Origin: Enoplolaimus lenunculus
Lineage: Eukaryota > Nematoda > Enoplea > Enoplida > Thoracostomopsidae
DNA: 64,000 nucleotides
Direction of reading: 5' to 3'
NCBI GenBank assembly: GCA_030248215.1
Contig: JASANG010002630.1
Span: 37,515 to 101,514 of the forward strand
Position numbers and translations under genes: made by a program. The notes beneath the pieces are model-generated. The model searched no databases and was not told the origin of the DNA. It saw only the letters and a program-made list of their open reading frames with translations. Within the stretch, counting starts at the first letter, position 1. Each line of letters begins with the position of its first letter. This document shows, one piece after another, positions 26,001 through 38,000 of this stretch.

Positions 26001-29000
26001 GTTCACGCAATTCATCCTTTTGCCGTTGTTCATCTTCAAGATGTACTTGTAATTCGCGGATTTGGTCTTGAAGTCGCTTCATGTTCTTTTGCGCTTCTGC
26101 GTTCGATTTGTTTGCGTGATCTGAAAACAAGCCAGCTGTATAAAGTTACACTTCGAAACAAAACCCCAGCCAGATGGGTTCGAAGATGGCTGTGGCCCCT
26201 CCAACGACTATGACAAATTTGAATTTTGCATTCAAGTTTTGCGTTTTGACACAAAAAATCACAAATTAATAGTAAAATAACACACAAGTTTAATTGGTGG
26301 TCATCCTAATCTCGCTTTCATTGATTTGCTCAATGCGTCATTTATTTTATCGTGTGCCCGCCGTGTGGAAAATTGACACAACCATTTCCAAGTACGGTTT
26401 TAAAATTGCTAGAAGAAGGAAACTGGATTTGAAAACTTTTTCAACTTCCGACTGCTACCGATTTTTCAAACTCAAGTAGTTTAAACGATAAGATAAATTG
26501 CTGTCAATTTACCACTGGCAACATTTACAACTTTAAGTTGAAAACTAAATTTACCAAGCGCAATTTCGAGCTCATTAATGTCTGATTCAAGTTTCTTTTT
26601 GACTCGCAGCAGTTCAGCTTTGCCCTTTGCTTCAGTTTCCAACGTGGCTTGCATTGATTCGAGTGCTCGTGCGTGATTTTTTCTGAAATCAAAATTTTGC
26701 AAAATTACAAGATGTGTATAAAATATAGCCATCTTGCACGAAACGCATGTTTAGAATAATCAAGTGCGTAGCCAAAATTTCTATTTGAGGGCATAACTTT
26801 ATGTAAACGATATTTTGTTTCATCTCGTGGATTCCTGGTTGAAGGTTTACTTTGGTCGTAGTGGTTTGGACTGTCATGAGCAACAATTACGGAGCCGCTA
26901 TAGTTGTCGTTGCCGCAAACCAACACATTTCTATTTACAAATTGGTATACGATGCCATGCGTTAATTCATGTGCGTGCTCTACGGTACCAGATAGCGCTG
27001 AATCGTGTTACAGTGGTCAAAAAGTCCAGCCCTACCCTAATAGCGTATGCTTTCATTAAAAATGAACTAGTCCTTTGCCAGTCCATTGCATGGTCGTATT
27101 CTTGCTCATGGACGGCAAAATCTTTGGGTTACTTACCGAGTATTTTCAAATTCCTCTTCTTTTTCTTGGATTCGTTTTTCAATCTCAGATCGAATTTGGG
27201 ACACTTCAACTTGTGCGCGGAGCACTTTGCTTTCTTCGGCTTCCAATGCCGCTTCCGCTTCGTCCAGTGCAGACTAAAATGCAAATCGAGACCTTGTTCA
27301 ATACTACAATTAAATTTTAACATTTTCTTACTATAGAAGGAACATTCATTTGACTATTGGCTGTTGTCTTACATATAAAGTGAGTATTGTTTATTTTTCT
27401 GGTTCGATAAATTTGTTCGGACACTGTATAAAGAAAAGATAAACATAATTGTACTTTTTCTAAAACAGTTTTTAAAGATGAAAGTTATCTAATCCAAGAG
27501 ACGTTCAATTCAAATTAATCAAATAATTATTTTACCTGCAACTCTTCTTTTTCAGCTTCCAAGCGTCGGACCATTTTTTGCAATTCGTGCACGGAGCGTC
27601 CGCCTTCGCCCAGCTGATCGGTTAAATCTTTGATTTCTTGTGCCAGATTTTTGTTTTCACGCTTTAATGCTTCCATTTGCTCGCGGAGTTCGTCAGATTC
27701 ATTTTTGAGCTTAAAATAATATGACAGAAGGAAACTTGAGCAACGCAATGAAACAAATGGGATAATTGTTTATTTTTATTTTGTGTTGTTAAAATTGGCG
27801 AATAGACACGCTGCAATCAATTTCAAAATTTCGATCTATAATTTCAAAAGCTCAGTTACTGTTCAATAATTTCAATTTCAAGAGTTCATTTACTGTCAAG
27901 AAGTGTCCACCTATCATCGACTTTCCTTATTTTCAAAACACTATATACAATGCAAATTAAACTCGAAAAACGTTGACGGCATCAGATTTGACTAAAACTA
28001 AACTCGCATATGCCATTAACATATGTTCCAAAAATTGGCAATACCACACGCCCTCTCCGTACTTCTCTAGATATGGTGGCTATAAGACAGCTAATCAAAT
28101 GTAGCGGTACAAAATTTTCCATAGACTTAATTTTGAAATTGCTCAATTCGTTAAGATTTGTGATATTACACCGTTTGCTACTTCAATTACTTTGTATAGT
28201 TCTGTTGACATATTTCGGGCATCTCGTTGGCTGGCATCAAGTTCATTAGCCAAATCTTCAGTTTTCTTTTTCCATTCGTCAACAACACGATCGAAACCTT
28301 TTTGTTTCTTTTCCAGCTGGCTCGCGTATGTGTTCGCCTGGAACAGATTGTTAATGCAAGTTTTAAAAATTCATCGTGTGAAACCTAAATCAGCTTCGAA
28401 ATTGATTTTGGTACAATGTTTAGGTGAAAATTAAAACTACAAGAATAAAGCAGCCTAAAAGAACAGATAGCACTTCTTCAACTTTTGGTATAGAAATCAA
28501 ATTTTACAATAACATTTTATATTCGTATTATCATAAAAATAGTAGAAAAACCCAAATCGTACGCAGGGCCGGAACAGCCACCCCACATACCCCAAATTTA
28601 GGTGGGGGCCCTCGCCAAAAAGCGCTCCCACCCGCGGATTTTGGGCCTCCCCTAGCTTGCTCCGACACTGCCCAAGCCACAACAGTTTTGCCATCACGCA
28701 CAACTTACTCGTTCAACATCAACCTGAGCGTCATCCAACTCTCCCATTAAACGATGTTTCGCTTTTTCTGCGTTCGCAATTTTGCCAGCAGCTTGATCCA
28801 AGCTCTCTTGGAGTTCGTTAACGCGTTGTTGCAGTTTTCGCCTATAAATAGAAAGATTTCAATGACGACTTGTCATTCTAGCATATATTGACAAAAAACA
28901 TCAACTTGGCAGCATCTTACCTTGGTTTTTACTTGTGTTCCAATTGTTTTCTAAGTAACTCGTTAAAACCGTAACTCAATTTTGCGCAAGGTCTGAAAAC

Positions 29001-32000
29001 TACAATCTTTACAAAATAACCCTTGACCTTCCATATAAAGCATTCTTTTGTTCGTCGTAACGTCATTTGCATAGCACAAATTAGCCAACAAACTTCCTTT
29101 ATGTGTTTATACAAGCTGCGATTTGTAATGCAACCCGAAACCATGAACCTACTGCTACAACACTTCAAAAAGTAACGAATCGTGTCAAACATAAAACGCT
29201 ATTTATTAAACGCTTTTTTGTATTTCAAACAGCAATTTTCAAAACGCAAAATGTTTTCTATTACATTTGTTAATACGCTATTTTCTCATCAAAATGAAAC
29301 ATTTTTATTAACACGCGAAAAACATTTTGCATTTTTAAAACTATTCTTTAAATATTTATACGAAACCAAAACAAAATTGTGCTGTTTTACTCGCAAGCTG
29401 AAAGTTATGGCACTTAGAGCAGCGGACCGGTAATCCGCACGTCGTGGATGCGAGTCCCACCGCATCCGCAGCAAAATTTTCGTGAAGGGCTCCTATACGG
29501 CCCGGGTTTAATCTAGAAATACCATAACCATACCGTGCGTCTTCAATTTCTTCCGCTTTCACCATGCCTTCGCTTTCGTATTTCGCTTTCCACTGTTGCA
29601 TTTCCGCGTTCGCTTTTGACACTTGTCGTTGACATTCAGCTTTCGCTTCTGCTTCTTCTTCCAATTGCTCGCGGAGCCGTTCCACTTCGTGTTCGGCGTT
29701 TCGAAGTTGTGCGGCCAAGCTGTGGCGCTCCTGAAGGCGAAACGCAAATGTAATTTCAAAGTTATAATGTTTTATGGGATTTTTAACATTTCACAATCGA
29801 AAGAGTCCTTTTTTAGCATGACAACCAATTGAAATTGTTTGAATTTCAATATATAATCAACCCTCAACAGTTACTGTTATAGTTGAAATAATGATTGTAC
29901 GACAATTTTATAGGGATAACATTCAGGCTAGAAAGTTGACTTGAAACTCAAGCTCCAACAACGTCTACCAATGCCCAACCATGTGACTTATGGGCTCTAA
30001 TCTAGACACTCACAAAACTGAAAACAATATATACCTCAAAGGTTGCCCAACAGATTTGGAATGTTTTGGCTTTGTGATCATTTAAATTTTTAATTGATTG
30101 ACGTTACCATGAAGGATCAGCCTCCTAGTCGTACCTGAATCGTCTCCAAAGATGACGTCACCAATTCAGAAATTCATGCATGGAGCTATGAATGATAGAA
30201 GCGTAGCCAGAATTTCATTTCGGGAGTGAACAACCAGATTAACGACACAATCATTGGATTCTAAGATACAGTACGCCTATAACACTAATTTTTTCTTGTT
30301 TTATGAAATTTCGATAGTATTCTGTAATTCCTAGATCTGCATATGCTCCTGATAAAATCTTTACTCGAGCTTCTTCGTCAGCTGTTTGTTTCGCTTCCTC
30401 CAAATGTGACGTCAGTTGCATTTTGAGTCGTTGCAAAACGTTCAGTTGATTTTCAGCGTCTTCAAGTTGATGCGTCAGTTCACCGATTTCAGCGTTTTGT
30501 CGCGATTTTTGATTGCTCACTTCTGCAACTTGTCGTGTTTGCTCGTCCGATTTCGCTTGCAGTTCTGCGCACTAGAACGGAAACTATACGCCTACTCAGC
30601 GCACCAGTAGAACGGTAATTTTTTTCATTATATACCAATTTTGGCCAATGTTACGCTAAGGGGCGTGACAGCAATATAAACAAATTTGCCTAAACCTGAG
30701 CCTAAGTCGCAGCACGAGGATAAGGCTATAGCTAAGTCTATGCATACGCCTAGAATCTGCAATTTGTCGCCGGACATCTTGTCGCACTGACAAGTTGTCG
30801 TCACAACATCTCGTCGATCCCGACAACTCGTCGACTCCAACAACTTGTCTCTGATATTTCGAGGTCCCGACAACTGTCGCCACAATATCTTGCCAATCCC
30901 GACCACTTGTCCGATATTTCGTCACATTTGTAACAAAAAACTTGACACCGTTCGTGCGAACAAATCCCAGCCTAATAGTACACGACAAATTGTCGGGTCA
31001 ACAAACTGTCGTACCTAGCGGCAGGTGACAATTTTTCGGATCGACGAGTTGTTGGGGACGTCGAAATATCAGACTACAAGTTGTCGGGCGACGAATGTTT
31101 GCAATACGCTACGCCTTAGGCTATTAAGCAAGTATTTAAAGCTCGCTACTTTTTTTGAAGTTCCACGGGGGTAAACTGTGCGCCCTTCAAAATAACATTA
31201 GTACCAAAACATCGATTACCTAAAATTAGAATGTAACAAGTGTTCCTTTATATAATATTAGTAGCTGCTTAAGCCAATATTGTAGGTATATACATACAAA
31301 CATATATACAACATGTTGCAGATATTGTATATGCACGTGAATTGCAAAGCAAATACCTGCAGTTCCATTGATTTATATTTGCGCTCATATTCTGCTTTCA
31401 TTTTGTTCTCGGCATCCAATGCGTTGTGCAGATCTTCAATTTCACGTTGCGCCAACGCCTTATCTTTATCGATTCTGTAATACAAACTTTCTTGTCACAT
31501 TTTACCAGTATTCATCAGCTATTAATACACTGATAACTGAGATTGAGTATATGAACAACGCAACGAGCTCTGGGTACATTCATTTCTACGCTACACAAAA
31601 TCAATGTCATTTATTTTCTGAAAAAAAGTATTATTTAGCATGGAAACAATTACAAACGATAGAAAAATGTTAAATAAGGTATATTTTATAGCCTTCTGGT
31701 TAGTTATACTGTCAAAAATGTTAACATCGCAACAATCAAAAGCGACGAAAAATGTTACATAAAAGATACAATAGCTAAAACAAGCAAAACTCTGAATTTT
31801 TTTACTTTGATTTTTGTTTCTGTAGTTGCTCAAGTTGATCGCCCATTTCAGCAACAGCGTCGTTGTGTTTCTTTCGCAGGATTGCCAGTGCGTTTTCGTG
31901 ATTCATGTTCGCTTCTTCCAAATCTCGACGTAACTTTGTCAGTTCGGCTTCGCGACGTTTGTTCGATTCAATTTGTGCCGCTGTTGCTCCACCAGCTTCT

Positions 32001-35000
32001 TCGAGCCGTTCGCTTAGCTCTTCAAGCTCGCGTTGAACATCGCTTTTCGCGCGTTCGCTCTGAAATATATATTGTAATGAAATGATTGAAATGGATGTAG
32101 ATGTTGAGATAAATATATTAATAGACAACTTTTTGTGAAGGACCTGTAACAGTACGCACTGACGCCAAGGTGGACCGCTTCGGCAGATACCCGTCACCAA
32201 AAATCACAACAAAAATCTATTTAAGGTTTAGCACAAAAATGGCGTTTGGCTTCTCGCTTGCTTCACACACGAGTTCATTCCTCTAATATATCTCGCCCCA
32301 CTTCACAAACTTCTGGATCCACCACTGATGGTACTGTCCTAAATTTGTCATACACGAAGTACGATACTGAATGCAAATTGCAATGTATTCAAGACGCAAA
32401 AATTCAGTGTATATTTGTCTTTGTCATATTTTAACCGCATGATGTATATATGTATTTGAAATTTTTACTCAATGAATAATTTCGATAGGTTTATGTGATG
32501 TACTTACACGGCTTCGTGCTTGTCGTTCAGCTTCGAGTTCTTCCTGAAATTCTTCGACTTTTCCATGCAACTCTTTAATTTGTTTCTGAAGCTTCGCCAC
32601 CAACGACTGTTCGTCTTCGAGTTTTCCTTGCAATCCATGAATTTCAGCTTCTTTTCTGAAACATCATAATAGCATTCAGGAGCGCAGCAGCTGCTATAAT
32701 CAAAAACAAGCAAGCTACGAGCCACGGAACGTTGTATATATCGTTGCAACAAAAATCGAGATCCTAACGGCGAAAAGACAAATGCAACTTTACTAATATG
32801 TAACGTGGGGCGACCTAACCATTTTTACTAATTTTTCTATATATGTTTTGACCGGCATTTAAAATTTTATGACGCTAAAAAACGGAGGGCGCCACCTGTT
32901 GGTGCACTATTGACAGCATTTCTCTGTGAATTTAAAACCAGAATCTCAGAAAAAAATCTCAATATCTTTTTTATGAAACATTTTTATTGCAAATAAACGT
33001 AAAAATTAGCGATTTCAGGTAATATGTAAACTATGTTTTGGCCGGTATTTAAATTTTTATGACGCTAAAAAACGGAGGGCGCCACCTGTTGCTGCACTAT
33101 TGACAGCGCATTTCTCTGTGAATTTAAAACCAGAATCTCAGAAAAAAATTAAATATCTTTTTCATGAAACATTTTTATTGCAAATAAACGTAAAAATTAG
33201 CGATTTCAGGTAATATGTAAACTAAGAAAATTTACAAGACGCCTGTTTCGAGTTAAAGTTCTAAAAGAAGCATTGAGTAGGAGACCCTTAGAACCGAAAT
33301 GCACATTTGTAAGCGGTACTGCGAAACCAATGCGTTCCAGTGTTCTAAATACAAATGTGTCTCACTAACCGTTTCAAATTATTTTCAATATCGTGTTTTT
33401 GTTTAGTCAATTCATCGACAGTTTCGTTTGCGACTTTCAATTCTCCTTCGACTTTGCGTTTGCTTTTTTCAACATCTTGACGTTGTCGTTTTTCGCGATC
33501 CAAACTATCTTCAAGCTGAAACCAATGAAATAAAAGTAAAATCAGTTTCACCATTTACAAGTCAATACTGGAGACAAGAAATTGCTTTGATTGGTCCATC
33601 AGATAACTGACAAAGTTCACTGAAATGCAAGCAGTGGTTTAGTTGTTTGTGACAGATGAAGTCGCGTTGTTTAATGATTATAGAACCATCAGGGGGTAGT
33701 CACCGGTGGAAATGCGAAAAAGGATGGAGCTGTATATGTCTAGGTTCTCGATGCCATTTTCATTTGTGCACATTTATATCTGTAACGGTATACTTCGCTG
33801 CAAATCTTTTCAAATTCAACATATTACGTTTTACGTCGTTATAAATGTATAGTAAAGAATTATTAGGTACGTTTCGGTCCAAACCTCATCCAAATGTTGT
33901 TCCAGTTTTCCTTTAACTTTGTTCAAATGATTGACTTTGTCTTCTTCGGATTGCAAATCGTCAGCAAATTTTCGATTGACTTCCTCTTGATGTTTCTTTT
34001 CTTTGTTCAACTTTGCAATCAATTCATCTTGTTGCGCCATCTCATCCTATAACAACGAAATGCTTGCAAATGCATAGCTGAGAGCCGTAACAGTAGTATA
34101 AGCATATTTCTAACCCTCATTCTAATCTTAAGTCTAAGTTTATCATAAGGATAAAGCTATATCTAATTCTAAGCGTAAGCAAAAATTTAAATATAAAACT
34201 TTAGCCTACCTTATTGCACTCCTGCGGGAAAATGGTCCATCCTTCAACACAGGAACAAGATGCAACCGCTAAAAATCTACAAAACTAACTTGCTGACGTG
34301 GTCTTAAAAAACTTGCTGACTTGGTCTTAAAAAGCGTTCCCTTACCAACCATTTCACTTAGAAAAAATAATGAACTTTTTAAAAGTTATCCACCAGGGTT
34401 TTTAAGAGGGGTGGTTTCAACAATAAACGTTCAGACCTCGAAAAACAATATTTCCTTCAAAAATTACCATTTGGGTGTGGAACAATCAGGACAGCTCACT
34501 GGAATCTCAACTATGCAAAAACCTTCAGTATCGAGCCGTTGTGGCGAACGCCGGGTATATCGAAACACAGAGGATGCTGAGATTTCTGCCGCACAATCTA
34601 GCACACAAAATATACCTGCAGACTTCGAATTTGGTTGTCACGAGACGTCTTTTCGGCCTCAGTTTTTCGCAAGCTCAACTCTAAATCTTGAATTTTGGCC
34701 TTTTGACCCTCGCTTTCTTGTTCCAACGATCGCTTTGCTTTTGTAACATCGTTTGTGCGTGATTCTTGATCGCTTAGTCGTTCGTTCAACTCCTGTAATC
34801 AATTGCGAGACACTACTTTTTGGCTCTGAATATCAGTGATTTTTTGATTTCATATAGGAAGATTCGTTGGTCTTTTCAAAATGTATTTAAGACTAATAAT
34901 ATTGCTTTATGTATAAGCCCGTAGCTAAGAGGGGGGCAACGGGGGCTCAGCCCCTCTAGAAAAGTTTTGCCCTATCCCCTAGAAAATTTTCAAACTTGCT

Positions 35001-38000
35001 TGTAAGTCATTGAAAACTCTTATATGCCCTTCCTGAAAAAATTTTAGCACCCCTTGGCGAGGTGTCTGGCTACAAGATACAATTCCGTGAAAATGTAAAC
35101 AAATATTCATTCTAAAATGTCGTTCGTAAACATGATACTAATACTGAACTCGGCCCGTAACCAAGGGCAGGGCAGGAAGGGGGGCTCAGCCGCCTCTGGA
35201 AAAATTTGCCCTTCCCTAATAAATTTTCAAAACTGTTTGTAAGTCTTTGAAAATTCTTAAATGCCTCTCCTGAAAACTTTTTAGTCCCTCTAGCGAGGCG
35301 AGCGGACTACGGGCCTGATCGAACTCCTTACCGCAATTTGTTTCTCCAGATCTTTTTTATGCGATTCCAGCTTTTGATTAACTTCGTCAGCACCGGCTTT
35401 GCTCGTTTTTTCAGTTTGAAGCTCGAGAAATACAGCGTTTTTCTCTTCGACCGTTTTTGCTTGCTGTTCTTCGACCTGCTTACGAGCTGTTTCCTCTTTC
35501 TTCAGAGCGGCTTCAAGTTCCTGAAAATTACAAAAGAGTTTCTTAATATTTTTTAAAAAAGCAATAGCCCTTTTAATCCTTGAATTCTGTATGAAATCGT
35601 AGTAAAACAGACAAAAAGTAAGGCAAGTTTTATGCATCTTGTCAATGCAAAATTTAAGTTTTTTACCCAATTCCAAAAATAAAAATTTTCAACCAAAAAG
35701 TTCACGTTTCCTACTAATTTGAACTAAATTCCGTTTAAATGCTTTGTGCATTTCATACCTATTTCCGTACATAACACTAACGAAATATTCTACTTTAAAA
35801 CTAAACGTTAGTATTAATAAAACCATGAGTGGTTGATGCAACTTCAACAAGAGTACGCAACTGGGTACATTCTATGTAGAAAAGAATGTACCCGGCACGC
35901 ATTGCGTTTTTGGCCTGCCCCCTTGATTTAGAGGGGGTACAACCAATGCGAACTGTGGCATTTATGCATGCCGCATAAACATGCTCCCGATATAGTTTAA
36001 TTTACGGTGTTCATGTGATAGCAACCACCTCTAAATAAGGGGGTCGGCCAAAATCGCAACACCCGGGGGTACATTTTGAACCATGCGGAGCCCCAAAAGT
36101 TGCACACTTTTGTATTATGCACTCTTGATAAAACTATTACTATTCAAATTATTCGACACGTCATATATATTTTTTCTTTGCTAATAAAGTCATTACCTTC
36201 GAAAACCATATCGTTCAATGTAGGTACGTCGCCAAAAACATTGTACTTCGCTAACCTCAATCTGCTTGCGCATTTTATCCATTTCTTCTTGTTCTTTGCC
36301 AGCCTTCAGCAACGGCTTGACTTTGCCGTACAGTGTAAACCAAGCCCAGGTACGCAATCCTGACCACGACCGGATATTCTTTTGAATTATAACAAATCCG
36401 GCCATTTGTTCGCGACGTTTGGCTTCTTCTTTAATTGCCAAAAACGATCGAATTCTCGCTTGTAACCCGGTTATCAGTTCAGCAATGCGTTCGTCACGAG
36501 CGTCTTCAAGACGAGCCAGAACGCCAGCTTTGAAGAAAACCTGGAAAATAAATATCGAATGCAGTATTTTAATATATTTCGTAAAGTATCGTTTTTTGTC
36601 TTGAATTGAAAAATATTTAGAAAATTGAAAAACTATTAGGATTTCACAATGAAAAACATGAATTTAAAAATACCTGAAAAAGAATGAAAACATTTTTAAA
36701 TTAAAATAAATCGATATCTGAATAAAGACAACTTTTGATTATTTAACCGATTTGAACGTCACCTGGAAAAGCGAAACCAATTGTTTTTGAATACAAATTT
36801 GAATATGCTCTTAAACAATGTTTTTGGTTATTCAACTGAATGTAAAATATCTTGAAATAGAAAACAAATCCTTTTCGAATATATAAAAACAATTTGAAGT
36901 TTGTGTGATATCAAAGTGTTAAATTATGATCCGAACTAATCATCCAATCTATCAAAACATTCATGGCGGTCTATAGTTTCACAGTTGATTTATAACAAGT
37001 ATTTCATGTAAAAACATTTGGTACAATTTATAATTATTAATTATACGAATACTGTCTGTACAGATTCTGTGAGTCGGTCCGTCATTTTTATGCGATAACC
37101 GATACTCTAATAAAATACGTAAAACGACAGCGGTGGTCATGGCACGCTGCAGGTGCCACATCAATAATGTTATATTAATATGGAATTAAGTATACATGTG
37201 CATTTGCAAGTACAAATACTGCGAACAACCATCAAAACACGACCTCGCTGAGGCGAGTTTTTTCATTTTTTGAGATTATATACAATATTTTACTTACTGA
37301 CAAATTAAAAAAAATCGACAGACAATTTACTTTTGTTTTACCAACGCGATACATTTCTGCGGTAACAATGTTTTTGTTTTCAAATACCGACGACATTGCG
37401 TTGACGCATGCGGTAACATCATCAGATGATTTTGACTCCGTTGCTGCGAGTACGGCATACCTGAAAATTATATGTTAGTATAGTAGAATACTTAACAAAG
37501 TTTACAGCTTAATTTCTCATATCCTTAAAACATTTTTACAATATTTCAATTGTAAGCATTATTGCGAACACTGTTAACATCTGTTTAACATACCAGGAGA
37601 CAGAATGCATACTTTAGCGCCATACCTGAATAAAATTTTTTAAGGTAGTGCCATATTCAGCCTGGCCCGTTGCCCAATCCACCAAAAATTTAGAGGACCT
37701 AAAAAGAACTCTGAAATTGGTATCAAAACCAACTGGGGAGAGTGGCCAACCTCATACATGCCACCAAAAAATTTAAATGGGACACTGCTAAAGTGTTCTG
37801 AGATATACTGTTAAGGTGAAAATCCGAGGTACGGAAGTGGGAGGATACAGCCCCCCACAACCTAAATTTCTCAGTACGCCACTGCGTAAGAATTGCTTTT
37901 GTCCTGTTAACGTCACACGTTTATAAAAAATGTCCGTGAAAGGAGGGGAGATAAATGCGCGTTAATGAGACAGATAGGTCTTCTAAAAGACAATTGCCGA

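Larger units (their letters stand above)
20096..35520 (-). other. Gene A exon map, rod and tail (exons 20-40)
   Basis: Coding exons in transcript order: 35332-35520, 34616-34792, 33885-34046, 33370-33515, 32508-32655, 31806-32059, 31357-31474, 30365-30571, 29534-29730, 28709-28841, 28191-28337, 27536-27709, 27137-27273, 26555-26682, 25927-26120, 25059-25190, 22875-23033, 22403-22483, 21335-21439, 20498-20593, 20096-20287. All encode heptad-repeat coiled coil rich in Glu, Lys, Gln and Leu, typical of the S2 and light meromyosin rod, until the Gly-rich tail in exon 40. GT-AG borders and phase continuity hold throughout. Exon 35 uses a poorer donor (GTAGGG). Exons 20-34 correspond to only two exons in gene B. 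Confidence 0.9.

Noticed and set aside
29405-29480. Functional tRNA-Thr gene
   Set aside because: The anticodon arm is good, but the T-loop lacks the usual TTC, the acceptor stem does not pair, and a long non-tRNA tail follows; a SINE-like repeat fits better.
34321-34746. Plus-strand 141-codon frame overlapping A exon 21
   Set aside because: Its second half is antisense to a coding exon, and the first half is intronic with no domain.
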